64,000 bases of DNA from Ignatzschineria ureiclastica (lineage in GTDB: Bacteria; Pseudomonadota; Gammaproteobacteria; Cardiobacteriales; Wohlfahrtiimonadaceae), in contig NZ_QEWQ01000001.1 in assembly GCF_003121845.1 (NCBI RefSeq), forward strand, positions 558,001 to 622,000. Reading direction: 5' to 3'. The translations under genes were made by a program, and so were the position numbers. Under the pieces are notes generated by a model. It saw only the letters and a list, made by a program, of their open reading frames with translations, had not been told where the DNA came from and ran no database searches. Positions 35,812 to 44,941 of the stretch are shown here, piece by piece (the stretch's first letter is position 1; the number at the start of each line of letters is the position of its first letter).

Positions 35812-36136
35812 GATTTTTTAGCTATCTAATTTAAACGCTGATTTGTAAATTTTGTTACTAACCGGTTTAAATGTTTGCTGTCTCAACCAACGAAGACAAG
35901 TATACGCTATTTTTTATAAGAGTCAAAACTTTTTATGCCTAATTTTTTACCGTTTTTTGAACTTTTTTGGAATAAATTTATCGGCTCTTTCTAACTTATT
36001 ATTTTACAAAAATAAGCCTTTGATTTAATCATTTCACTTTCTTGAAAAAAACATCTCTCATTTCTCTTTAATAATGAGAAATTTATGGATTAGATTCCCA
36101 TTTATACCTTCTATTTGCCTTTTATAGACAAAAGAA
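35812..36136. other. Gene-free AT-rich gap
   Basis: I see no gene, repeat copy or convincing regulatory site between the tRNA promoter and the terminator at 36137. The stretch is AT-rich with many T runs. Confidence 0.6.
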
Positions 36137-36183
36137 AAGCAGATATTGCCTCTGTAAAATTCTCACAGTCACAATATCTGCTT
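36137..36183 (-). terminator. Terminator after the NRAMP-like transporter
   Basis: AAGCAGATATTG pairs perfectly with CAATATCTGCTT around a loop with its own CTGT/ACAG stem. On the minus strand CTTTTCTTTT follows, so it ends the transporter transcript. Confidence 0.85.
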
Positions 36184-36231
36184 ACTTTATTGTCATCACT
36201 TCTTAACTTTTCTTAAATGGAAAAAATGATT

Positions 36232-37461
36232 TTATCCCACAATATAATGGTAGAGTGTTTGTACACCTAAAACAGTCATAATCACAACCACAATCGCCCC
36301 AAATACTGTCTGCCAAATAGGATGTTTGTAATCGCCAACAACATCTTTACGGTATGCCGCAAATAGAATAGGCCCTAATGTTAACGGCAGAATCAAACCA
36401 TTGAGCGCTCCTACAAAAATCAATATCTCAACAGGACGACCAATACTGACAAAGACCACTGTCGAAATAAAGATAAAGGCGATGATAAATTGATTCTGAT
36501 TCTTCGCCACTTTATCGCTAAAGACTCGCAAAAAGGTGACTGAAGTATAAGCGGCACCAATCACAGAGGTTACCGCTGCAGCCCACATAATTACCCCAAA
36601 GAAGAGATAACCTACTCGTCCTGCAGCGTGTTCAAAGACTGAAGCCATCGGATTATCTGCAGCGAGTTGTACGCCTTGACTAATCACGCCTAATACCGCT
36701 AAGAAAAGAATAATGCGCATTACGGCTGTGACACCGATCCCCATCAATGAGCCTTGGGAAACTTCTTTCACTACATTCTTGCCATGTACCCCGGCATCTA
36801 AGAGACGATGTGCGCCGGCAAAAGTGATATAACCACCAACAGTACCTCCCACAAGCGTTACGGTTGCTAATACTAAAGCAGATAATGGTGCATCGGGTAC
36901 AAAGGTACGGTAAGCAGCTTCAGCAACCGGTGGGGATGATTTAAACACAATATAGAGCGTTAAGAAAATCATCACGATACCAGCCAATTGGATAAATTTA
37001 TCCATAATGCGCCCCGCTTCCTTAAAGAGAAAGATCGCAATCGCTATCGCGGCACTAATCATTGCCCCCACTTCTACCGATACACCGGTGAAGACATTTA
37101 GTCCTAACCCAGCGCCCGCAACATTCCCAATATTGAAAGCAAGTCCACCCATTACGACTAGCACAGAGACAAAATAGCCTAATCCGGGAATTACTTTATT
37201 GGCAATATCTTGCCCGCGCATATTCGACACAGTAATAATTCGCCAAATATTGAGCTGTGCCCCTAAATCCAAAATAATGGAGAAGAGAATCACAAAAGCA
37301 AAACTAGCCCCTAGCTGCATTGTAAATGTGGTTGTTTGTGTTAAAAATCCAGGTCCAATGGCGGATAATCCCATAAGGAAGACCGCACCAATAATTGCAC
37401 TACGCCTTGCCTTGGCATTTTCATTGATATCGTAAGGTTTGTTAGAAGATGCTTTGCCCAT
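36232..37461 (-). CDS. NRAMP-family transporter linked to 5-oxoproline use
   Basis: 409 residues with about 11 membrane spans of the NRAMP (SLC11/LeuT-fold) type. The helix-1 metal motif D-P-G-N of true Mn/Fe transporters reads GPGFLTQTTTF at about 36-46, and the helix-6 M-P-H motif is replaced by GAHRLLDAG. A divalent metal is therefore an unlikely substrate. The Bacillus homologue ycsG likewise sits with ycsF (pxpA) and kipI/kipA (pxpBC). I infer import of 5-oxoproline or a related amino acid. AAAGGAG precedes the ATG. A 322-bp gap separates it from pxpA. Confidence 0.82.
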   Translation of the reverse strand: MGKASSNKPYDINENAKARRSAIIGAVFLMGLSAIGPGFLTQTTTFTMQLGASFAFVILFSIILDLGAQLNIWRIITVSNMRGQDIANKVIPGLGYFVSVLVVMGGLAFNIGNVAGAGLGLNVFTGVSVEVGAMISAAIAIAIFLFKEAGRIMDKFIQLAGIVMIFLTLYIVFKSSPPVAEAAYRTFVPDAPLSALVLATVTLVGGTVGGYITFAGAHRLLDAGVHGKNVVKEVSQGSLMGIGVTAVMRIILFLAVLGVISQGVQLAADNPMASVFEHAAGRVGYLFFGVIMWAAAVTSVIGAAYTSVTFLRVFSDKVAKNQNQFIIAFIFISTVVFVSIGRPVEILIFVGALNGLILPLTLGPILFAAYRKDVVGDYKHPIWQTVFGAIVVVIMTVLGVQTLYHYIVG

Positions 37462-37783
37462 AAATGACTCCTTTGATTGTTTCTGAATATTCTCTTCACT
37501 GTAGTAGTTTTTGAGATATAGCAGAGATAATGATAAATAGAATCACACTTAGTGATTATTCCGATGATTTCAGTGAGCTTATATCGACTCTATTCGTTGT
37601 TATTATGCTGAACTCATCGCACAGTTTAGGCTATCGAAACACGCGCCTCGGTAGCCTGATAAAATTGATACTCAATATAGGGATAATAGCCACAATGAAC
37701 ATTCAACAATGAATACTCAAATAGCCCCCAATAGAGCTCTTAAGTAGCACTCTTAAATAGAACATTTAAATGACATTTCCCAT
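37462..37783. other. Gap between pxpA and the transporter gene
   Basis: No gene is seen. AGGCTATCGA at 37627-37636 pairs with TCGGTAGCCT at 37647-37656 (two G-T pairs) to form a hairpin without a T run. The left part probably holds the transporter promoter. The right end has imperfect repeats of CTCTTAAATAG type. Confidence 0.5.
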
Positions 37784-38578
37784 TTAATATGCACTAATAA
37801 GAATCTGTCGTTCTTTAAAGGTTTGACGAATCTCTTCAACAAACTGTAATGCCGAAGCCCCATCACCGTGTACACAGATAGTATCTGCCTCTAAAGGGAT
37901 GATTTCTCCTGTGACCGCCGTCACAGAATTCGACTCTACCATCTGTAATACTTGTGCAATCGATACTTTATGATCGGTAATCAGAGCATTTGCATCGGTA
38001 CGAGGAGTCAGTGTCCCATCTGTTTGATAGGTTCGATCTGCAAAGACCTCATTCATGACGGCTAAACCCACTTCTCTTCCCGCTCGGATCAGCGCACTTC
38101 CCGATAAACCATAAAGAATCGCTTCCCCTTGAGAGACATCCACAATGGCATGGGCGATCGCTAAGGCTAGGGACTCATTCGTCGCTGCCATATTATAGAG
38201 CGCGCCATGTGGCTTGACATGATGCAGCTTTCCGCCTAAAGCTTGGATAAATCCTTGTAATGCACCCACTTGATAGACCACCATGTTATAGGCTTCTTTG
38301 GGGGTAATAGCCATATTCCGTCGACCAAATCCTTGAAGATCAGGTAGCCCCGGATGCGCACCGATCGCTACCTCATAATCGAGCGCTAATTCCACCGTTT
38401 GTCGCATCGTATCAAAATCGCCAGCATGAAAACCACACGCGATATTCGCCGAGCTAATTAAGGGCAAAATCGCTTCATCATTCCCCATTTTCCAAGCACC
38501 AAAGCTTTCCCCTAAATCACAATTGAGATCGGCTTTCTTACATTCATTCTCAGTAGCACTCTTATTGTCATGAACCAT
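37784..38578 (-). CDS. pxpA: 5-oxoprolinase subunit A (LamB/YcsF family)
   Basis: 264 residues. [18 protein letters not shown] at about 17-34 is the LamB/YcsF signature, and [17 protein letters not shown] and [10 protein letters not shown] follow. With PxpB and PxpC it hydrolyses 5-oxoproline to glutamate using ATP. The first about 15 residues are a polar extension. TAGGAGAG lies about 6 bp before the ATG. It follows pxpC by 21 bp in one operon. Confidence 0.95.
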   Translation of the reverse strand: MVHDNKSATENECKKADLNCDLGESFGAWKMGNDEAILPLISSANIACGFHAGDFDTMRQTVELALDYEVAIGAHPGLPDLQGFGRRNMAITPKEAYNMVVYQVGALQGFIQALGGKLHHVKPHGALYNMAATNESLALAIAHAIVDVSQGEAILYGLSGSALIRAGREVGLAVMNEVFADRTYQTDGTLTPRTDANALITDHKVSIAQVLQMVESNSVTAVTGEIIPLEADTICVHGDGASALQFVEEIRQTFKERQILISAY

Positions 38579-38599
38579 CTTACTCTCCTAAAAATGTGC

Positions 38600-39565
38600 T
38601 TAAAGACAAGGTTGTGGTAGACGCAAAATATATTCCACATTTCGTAAATATTGTTGTTGAATCTCTAGTTTTTCTCGAGCTTCCGCTTCATCAATTAAGA
38701 CAAATTGCACTTTCTTACGGGCGGGTAAATAAGCTAACTTCCACAATTCCGCTTGAGGGATAACGGCAATTCTCGGGTAACCGCCAGTACTTTGACATTC
38801 TGCTGCCAGTACAAGAGGCTGCCCGCTAGGTGGCACTTGAATAACGCCTTCAAACACACCTTGAGAACGCATCTCTTCTGGGCGATCCCGTACTAATGCC
38901 TCACCCTCTAAGCGAACCCCCATACGGTTACTATTACTACCAATTTCCCATTCTTGCGCAAAAAAACGTTGCTGAGATTGTGCATCAAATTGCTCAAACT
39001 CTGGTCCTTTGAGAACCGATACAGTACTACTAATATAGGTGCGACTAAATGCACGCACGCCAACAGCATGATTAATAGCATAAGTAGAATCTTTGAAATT
39101 GAGGCGATCCCCTTTCGCTAAAGGTGCACCATTCCCTTTATGACCACCGAGACGATTTTTAATATCCGCACTACAAGAGCCCATCACAGGTGTAACATCA
39201 AAGCCCCCTTCAACAGCAAGATAACTATACATTCCTGAGTTATGTGCTGGTTTTAATTCAACTATTTGTCCTCGCCGAATATAAGTTCGCCAACCATGCC
39301 AACCTTGGCTCTGTCCATCTATCACAATAGTACAATTAGAGCCTGTAACTGCTATCCAGGTTGCACGATGAAACCGAAATTTTACTGGCGTAACGATACT
39401 CACTTCTAATGCCGGTGTATTACCTGGGTTCCCCACTAAACGATTGGCAAGATGTAAGGATACACCATCAATCGCACCTGCTTTTCCTACGCCCATCTGT
39501 GCATAAGAGAATCGACCATAATCTTGGATACTGCTTAAAATTCCGGGATTCAATACTTCCATCAT
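38600..39565 (-). CDS. pxpC: 5-oxoprolinase subunit C (carboxyltransferase-like domain)
   Basis: 321 residues. VLNPGILSSIQDYGRFSYAQ at about 4-23 is the start signature of the KipA/allophanate hydrolase subunit 2 family. SNRMGVRLEG and QSTGGYPRIAVI near the C-terminus complete it. Together with PxpB it forms the cyclophilin-like complex that phosphorylates or activates 5-oxoproline for PxpA. Its start overlaps the pxpB stop by 4 bp (ATGA type), which implies coupled translation. Confidence 0.94.
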   Translation of the reverse strand: MMEVLNPGILSSIQDYGRFSYAQMGVGKAGAIDGVSLHLANRLVGNPGNTPALEVSIVTPVKFRFHRATWIAVTGSNCTIVIDGQSQGWHGWRTYIRRGQIVELKPAHNSGMYSYLAVEGGFDVTPVMGSCSADIKNRLGGHKGNGAPLAKGDRLNFKDSTYAINHAVGVRAFSRTYISSTVSVLKGPEFEQFDAQSQQRFFAQEWEIGSNSNRMGVRLEGEALVRDRPEEMRSQGVFEGVIQVPPSGQPLVLAAECQSTGGYPRIAVIPQAELWKLAYLPARKKVQFVLIDEAEAREKLEIQQQYLRNVEYILRLPQPCL

Positions 39566-40233
39566 AATAGAATCTCCTTGGCAACAAATCGTAGCTGATC
39601 GCCGGGTGAAAAGAGTGAGGGATGTTCTTGTGAAAGATCAAAAAAAGATAATTCAGTATTCCCTAAAATCTGCCAACCACCGGGGGATTCGCCGGGATAG
39701 ACACCTGTTTGAGAACCACCAATACCCACACTACCCGCCGGAATCACCACACGCGGAACGGCTCGGCGATCCGTATGAATCTTTGGATCTAAGCCACCTA
39801 AATAGACAAATCCCGGCATAAAGCCCACAAAATAGACGGTATAAGTCGGGGCAGTATGCAGAGCGACCACCTCTTCCGGTGTCATCTGATGAATTTGCGC
39901 AACTTCTAGTAAATCAGGGCCTTTCTCACCGCCATAAGTGACAGGAACTTCGATTAATTTACCTTGAAACTGTGTAGAAAGATCTAACTGCCCTGCCTCC
40001 TGCCATAATGCATTTAATTCTGCCATGCAGGCTGTTTTATCAATATATAAATAAGGATTTAGAAAAATCGTTAAATTGTTCATTCCCGGAACAATATCGA
40101 TAATATTCGGATCATTGCGCTGTTGCAACGTTTGGCCAATCCACCATATTTTTTGTTGATTTTCTAAACTCATAGCGCCTGTCACCGAGAGGGTTATCCC
40201 CCGATCACCGACACAATATATTGCTATGGACAC
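39562..40233 (-). CDS. pxpB: 5-oxoprolinase subunit B (KipI family)
   Basis: 223 residues. GDRGITLSV at about 9-17, HTAPTYTVYFVGFMPGFVYL at 126-145 and RAVPRVVIPAGSVGIGGSQT are typical of KipI/allophanate hydrolase subunit 1. The start codon is GTG, with a strong AGGAGG about 7 bp before it. It is the first gene of pxpB-pxpC-pxpA, whose promoter must lie in the divergent gap shared with the TonB-receptor gene. Confidence 0.94.
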   Translation of the reverse strand: MSIAIYCVGDRGITLSVTGAMSLENQQKIWWIGQTLQQRNDPNIIDIVPGMNNLTIFLNPYLYIDKTACMAELNALWQEAGQLDLSTQFQGKLIEVPVTYGGEKGPDLLEVAQIHQMTPEEVVALHTAPTYTVYFVGFMPGFVYLGGLDPKIHTDRRAVPRVVIPAGSVGIGGSQTGVYPGESPGGWQILGNTELSFFDLSQEHPSLFSPGDQLRFVAKEILL

Positions 40234-40772
40234 GTGACTCCTCCTGTTTCCATGATTTCATAAAACAGCTCTAGTTTATTCATTGATGGCTTATGACTAG
40301 AGTACAGATCTATTTGATTATGATGCTATTGCTTGATCTATAGGATATCAGTCGATGATCACAAACTATCGAGAATCAACCTATTACGTTAATTATCGTG
40401 ACGGACAGTGAATGCGTAGATTCCTACATTAGGTCACATCTATTCTGATTGTTATTTTTATTAAACAGATGATCTCAATATAAATTCAAGCATATTAATT
40501 CTTTATAGACTACCTACATATATATAGCACTTATTTTTATCAAATTGACACCCTTTTTTGAATTTTTTTATCAAATTGCTTTGTTTAGCATGATTTATCA
40601 TTTATTCGAAAATCTTCTTGTGCTTTTTTTATACATTTTCCTCATTCCAAATAGGAGAGGACAAATCGCTCTATCATGTTAGTACAGAGACACATCTCTC
40701 ATATATCTTTACTTTTTCATGAAAAATAATAGGTTAATCACCTTAACAAGCCATACTTTTATGAAATTATGT
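40234..40772. other. Divergent regulatory gap, pxpB side
   Basis: About 540 bp without a gene. TTTTTATCAAATTG occurs twice as a direct repeat (40534-40547 and 40565-40578, 31 bp apart, three helical turns), which could be a double operator. Repeated ATGATG/TTGATT motifs lie near 40310-40340, closer to pxpB. I cannot name the regulator. Confidence 0.45.
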
Positions 40773-40800
40773 TTGACAATAGCTTTTAAATAGGAATAAT
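40773..40800 (+). promoter_or_regulatory. Probable promoter of the TonB-dependent receptor gene
   Basis: A perfect TTGACA at 40773-40778 and AATAAT at 40795-40800 with a 16-bp spacer. The start would lie about 170 bp before the ATG at 40977, so the message has a long leader. Confidence 0.6.
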
Positions 40801-40824
40801 TACTATTTACATATAGCAATTATT
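40795..40824 (+). promoter_or_regulatory. Palindromic operator overlapping the -10 box (Fur-like)
   Basis: AATAATTACTAT and ATAGCAATTATT form a 12-bp inverted repeat with one mismatch around TTACAT. It covers the -10 element, so binding would repress. AT-rich palindromes of this kind are typical of Fur sites, but the match to the 19-bp Fur consensus is only partial. Confidence 0.5.
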
Positions 40825-40976
40825 CTTCTCGGCATAAGACACAGATATTGCTTTTGTAAAATAAAAGGTTACCAGTAGTATTTTATCTCTCTTATCAAAA
40901 CTAATGGCACCTATATTTTTAACCCTTTTTTACCAATCACTGAGTTGTGTTCTATCTCACCCATAGGAATTTTTCA

Positions 40977-43004
40977 ATGTTACAATCCGATCCCGCAAAG
41001 CGTTCTTTCTCTCGGCTTAATCAAGCTTTATTCTCCTTTCTTTTCCTCTCTACGCTCCCTTTTGCAACAGCACAGACAACTCCTGAATCTGTCTCTTTAG
41101 CAGAAGAGGATCTCCTTAATGTGCCAACCATCGATCTCTCAAAAGTTGTTGTGACCGCAGGTGGTTTTGCACAAGCCGTCAAAGATGCACCGGCCTCCAT
41201 CTCTGTTGTTACACAAGAAGAGATTGCACAAGCCCCTTTCCGTGATGTCACTGATGCCATTGCCGATATTCCCGGCGTTGTCATTACCGGCGGTGGTGCC
41301 AATGCCGATATCAGTATTCGCGGTATGGGCTCGCAATATACCTTGATGATGGTCGATGGCAAACGACAAAACTCTCGTGCCACGCGCCCCAATAGTGATG
41401 GTGCGGGTATTGAGCAAGGTTGGATTCCACCGTTAGGCGCCATTGAACGTATTGAGGTGATTCGTGGACCGATGTCTTCCCGCTATGGCTCTGATGCGAT
41501 GGGCGGTGTCATCAATATCATTACCAAAAAAGTGAGTGATCGTTGGATGGGCAATATCCGTACAGATGCGACCATTCAAAATGATTCCGATGCCGGCCAT
41601 AGTCTCAATACGGAGCTTTACCTTAGCGGCCCCCTTATTCAAGAAAAATTAGGGTTACAAGTCTATGGGAAATATTCTCACCGTAAAGAAGACGAGAAAC
41701 TCGCAGGTCAACCTAAACGACAAATTCAAAACTTTGGAGGGAAATTAACCTTTGTACCGATGGCAGGACAAACGTTTGAATTAGAGTACGGAAACGGTTC
41801 TCAAAAACGGAATAAAACCGAAGGCAAATCGGCAGATGCCACGAGCGAAGATAAGTATAAACGTACTAATTACTCTGCTCGTTATCTAGGGGAATTTGAT
41901 CATGGCATTATGGCGGAATTGTTCTATGCTTACGAAAAAAATGACAATACTTCTCGCCAAATGATCGTAAAAAATACCGAAGTGAGCGGTAATGTGATCA
42001 TTCCGATTGCTAATCATACAGTCACGCTCGGCGGGCAATTCATTGATGAAAAACTCTCTGACAATAATAACCGTCTTGATAGTGATATCAGACAAATTAC
42101 CCGTAAAAGCCATGCAATTTTCTTAGAAGATGAATGGTGGTTATTCGATAATTTTGCGATCACAGCCGGCCTTCGTTACGATCATGATGAAAACTACGGA
42201 AGCCACTACTCTCCAAGATTGTATGGGGTTTGGAATATTAATGATGCTTTCACCTTAAAAGGCGGTGTTTCTACCGGTTATAAAACGCCGGCTATTCGTC
42301 AAGCGGTTGCCGATTGGGGCGCACAAACAGGTGGTGGCCGTAGTAATGGGTTGATTCTTGGAAATCCAGATCTCAAACCTGAAAAATCTACCAACTATGA
42401 AATCGGTTTAAGTTATACCCCGCACGATCAATTCAACTTTGATATCACAGGATTCTATACAAAATTTAAGGATAAACTCCAAAATATCGAGCTCTGCCGG
42501 AGTACAGGTAAGAGTGATGATTGTGTCGCCCCTAATGGTTCAAAATTCTTCTTTATTCAAACAAATGAGAATATCGATACGGCAGATCTGAAAGGAATTG
42601 AGCTTGCAGTTCAATGGCAACCGATAGATCCTGTGACTCTCAAAGGTAGCTATACTTGGACTAAGACAAAACAAACCAGTGGTCAATATCAAGGTGCTCC
42701 TTTAAACCGTATTCCTGAACATCTCTTTAATATCCATGCAGATTGGCAGATCAATCCACAGGCGAATGTGTGGGCAAAAGTGAGTTTCCGCGGTAAAGAG
42801 ACTTCACTTTCAAGACAAGGTGCTCGTGGTACTGAGTATGATAGCTATACATTGATGGATATTGGGGGCTCTTATCAATTGAGTCGTGATGTGAGTTTCT
42901 ATGCGGGTATTTATAATATTGCCAATAAACACATTACCGATGAAAATTATGGCCGTGACTTAGATGGTCGTCGCTATTGGATGGGAGTTGATATTAGTTT
43001 CTAA
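40977..43004 (+). CDS. TonB-dependent siderophore receptor (FepA/CirA/CfrA-like)
   Basis: A protein of about 675 residues. Signal peptide about 1-32 (ends ATA), then a TonB-box-like DLSKVVVTAGG. The plug domain contains PASISVVTQEEI, IPGVVITGGG and RIEVIRGPMSSRYGSDAMGG, and a beta-barrel ends in the C-terminal Phe required for insertion. The closest pattern is the catecholate/colicin I receptor group. It imports an iron-siderophore complex across the outer membrane. ATG 40977 has TAGGA upstream and gives a proper signal peptide; an in-frame GTG at 40947 would not. Iron control is suggested by the palindrome at the promoter. The ligand is not known. Confidence 0.9.
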   Translation: MLQSDPAKRSFSRLNQALFSFLFLSTLPFATAQTTPESVSLAEEDLLNVPTIDLSKVVVTAGGFAQAVKDAPASISVVTQEEIAQAPFRDVTDAIADIPGVVITGGGANADISIRGMGSQYTLMMVDGKRQNSRATRPNSDGAGIEQGWIPPLGAIERIEVIRGPMSSRYGSDAMGGVINIITKKVSDRWMGNIRTDATIQNDSDAGHSLNTELYLSGPLIQEKLGLQVYGKYSHRKEDEKLAGQPKRQIQNFGGKLTFVPMAGQTFELEYGNGSQKRNKTEGKSADATSEDKYKRTNYSARYLGEFDHGIMAELFYAYEKNDNTSRQMIVKNTEVSGNVIIPIANHTVTLGGQFIDEKLSDNNNRLDSDIRQITRKSHAIFLEDEWWLFDNFAITAGLRYDHDENYGSHYSPRLYGVWNINDAFTLKGGVSTGYKTPAIRQAVADWGAQTGGGRSNGLILGNPDLKPEKSTNYEIGLSYTPHDQFNFDITGFYTKFKDKLQNIELCRSTGKSDDCVAPNGSKFFFIQTNENIDTADLKGIELAVQWQPIDPVTLKGSYTWTKTKQTSGQYQGAPLNRIPEHLFNIHADWQINPQANVWAKVSFRGKETSLSRQGARGTEYDSYTLMDIGGSYQLSRDVSFYAGIYNIANKHITDENYGRDLDGRRYWMGVDISF

Positions 43005-43141
43005 GTTACCTTTAGATCAGTAAGTTATTCGGTAATAAATATCAATATTAACTGGGATTAAATATGAATTAAATAGGAATTAAATGCAGCTTAATGGCCG
43101 ATATCTATCGTTTATTACCGGATATTCCTAATGATTAACTG

Positions 43142-43181
43142 AAAGCTGTAAAGGTGGATTTTTAACCTTTACAGCTTTTTT
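43142..43181 (+). terminator. Terminator of the receptor gene
   Basis: AAAGCTGTAAAGGT pairs perfectly with ACCTTTACAGCTTT, followed by TTT. It is one of the strongest hairpins of the window. The rest of the 355-bp gap (43005-43359) has no gene; it should hold the gltS promoter. Confidence 0.92.
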
Positions 43182-43359
43182 GCTATAAATTGATACAAAT
43201 TTGTAGTACAAATGATCTCTTCAATAAAATAGATAGCCGATGCTTGATTCATGCATTTTTAAAATGCGTTAGGCATTATTAGAATATTCGCTAGGGAATA
43301 ATAACAATATTGTGAACCCTATTCCGGCTACTATTCGTCACTTTTAGAGGTTTATTGTT

Positions 43360-44565
43360 ATGGTTTTTCAATTTGATGTGCTAAGCACACTTCTTCTCAC
43401 AATTCTCTGCCTACTCGGCGGTAGTGAACTCAAAAAACGCATTAAATGGTTACAAAAATTTTGTATCCCGGCACCTGTTATTGGTGGATTCTTAATCAGT
43501 CTAATAATCTGGTTACTTCGAAGTTTAGAGCTCGCCTCTTTTCAATTCGATACGAGTATTCAGAGCTACCTGATGGTGGCATTCTTTACCACAGTCGGCT
43601 TAGGGGGCAGCTTTAAAATCCTTCGTTCTGGTGGAAAATTACTCTTAATCTATCTTTGTATCTGCTGGTTTATCGCCTTTTTCCAAAATACCTTTGGAGT
43701 TGGGATTGCTATGGCGCTCGATACTAATCCGATACTGGGTGTGATGGCTGGAGCCGTTTCTCTGACCGGTGGTCACGGGGGGGCAGCGGCCTTTGGTGGA
43801 ATGGCTGAAGAATTAGGTCATAGCTCTGCAACGATTGCAGCCCTAGCGGCCGCAACTTTCGGACTTATTGCCGGTAGTCTACTCGGCGGCCCTGTGGCGA
43901 GCTACCTTATCCGTAAACATCATGTCAAAATTGAAGCAGATAGTGATGTCACCTTTACTAAAGAGATTCATGAGAATCCGCTCATCTCCACTACAGTGGA
44001 TACCTTTGCTTTCTTAAAAATGTTAGCACTGATTCTCTTCATTATGGTCATTGGTCGGATGGCTTCTACCCTTTTCACCGAAGCAACAGGCTTCTCATTA
44101 CCGAGCTATGTCGGCGCAATGTTAGTTGCGGTGGTCGTCCGTAATCTCAATGATCGTCTCGAATGGATTCCCATTCATGAGAAGAGTATTGATCTGATCT
44201 CCGGGGCTTCTTTAGGCTTATTCCTTACAATGGCGATGATGTCGCTTAAAATCTGGGAGCTGAGTGAAGTGGCTTTACCGCTCTTTATTATTTTAGTATT
44301 GCAAGTTCTCGCATTATTACTGATGACGATCTTTATCGTCTTTCCTCTACTTGGAAAAAACTACGATGCTGCGGTCATGTGTTCTGGTTTAATGGGACAT
44401 GGGCTCGGTGCAACACCGAATGCGATGGCCAATATGACCTCTGTATGTGAACGCTATAAAGTAATCTCCACCAAAGCCCTGATGATCGTACCATTAAGTG
44501 GTGCCGTCCTGATTGATATCGTCGCAATTCCCTATCATACTTGGCTGATTAACTTTTTCTCATAA
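43360..44565 (+). CDS. gltS: Sodium/glutamate symporter
   Basis: 401 residues with about 10-12 membrane spans. FCIPAPVIGGF at about 35-45 and GAVSLTGGHGGAAAFGG at about 130-146 make up the first half-site. GLMGHGLGATPNAMANM at about 340-356 is the second; both re-entrant loops are hallmarks of GltS. It imports glutamate with sodium. Being near the pxp cluster, which also yields glutamate, may reflect a shared theme of glutamate supply, though the two are separately transcribed. Confidence 0.95.
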   Translation: MVFQFDVLSTLLLTILCLLGGSELKKRIKWLQKFCIPAPVIGGFLISLIIWLLRSLELASFQFDTSIQSYLMVAFFTTVGLGGSFKILRSGGKLLLIYLCICWFIAFFQNTFGVGIAMALDTNPILGVMAGAVSLTGGHGGAAAFGGMAEELGHSSATIAALAAATFGLIAGSLLGGPVASYLIRKHHVKIEADSDVTFTKEIHENPLISTTVDTFAFLKMLALILFIMVIGRMASTLFTEATGFSLPSYVGAMLVAVVVRNLNDRLEWIPIHEKSIDLISGASLGLFLTMAMMSLKIWELSEVALPLFIILVLQVLALLLMTIFIVFPLLGKNYDAAVMCSGLMGHGLGATPNAMANMTSVCERYKVISTKALMIVPLSGAVLIDIVAIPYHTWLINFFS

Positions 44566-44640
44566 AAAAGATATCAGGTTCAGAAAACATATTTCAGATC
44601 TCATCACAATAAAGTACTGATCTGTCATCACTAATGAATA

Positions 44641-44694
44641 AAAATCCCTGAAATAGTCGAAAGTCACTTGATCGAACTATCTCAGGGATTTTTT
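44641..44694 (+). terminator. Terminator of gltS
   Basis: AAAATCCCTGA pairs with TCAGGGATTTT, with a further AATAGT-CGA/TCG-AACTAT inner stem and a six-T tail. Confidence 0.88.
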
Positions 44695-44735
44695 ATGATG
44701 AGTGTAAGATTTTCACCTTACTCCACCTTACTTAT

Positions 44736-44909
44736 TATAGTAATATCGGTTTAAGAAAAATGGTTTTTAAACAGCTATTTCGGAATTTTAAAAAGCATAA
44801 GACCGTACTAAACAACACTTGCAAGATGCCGGATAGAACGGCTTCCTTACCTCGATCAGCCGATGCGCCGGCATTTCAATAATGCTTATTTTGAACCAAA
44901 TTTACTATA
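44736..44909 (-). mobile_element. MITE copy 3, between gltS and carB
   Basis: 174 bp, inverted relative to copies 1 and 2. It runs from TATAGTAATATCGGTTTAAG to TTTGAACCAAATTTACTATA and shares ACTTGCAAGATGCCGGATAG and GATGCGCCGGCATTT with the others. It is inserted behind the gltS terminator and downstream of carB. Confidence 0.78.
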
Positions 44910-44941
44910 AGTATCCATATTGCGAATATTCCTCTATAAAC

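Noticed and set aside
36232-37461. Manganese/iron transporter MntH
   Set aside because: The fold matches NRAMP but the DPGN and MPH metal-site motifs are absent and the neighbours are 5-oxoprolinase genes.
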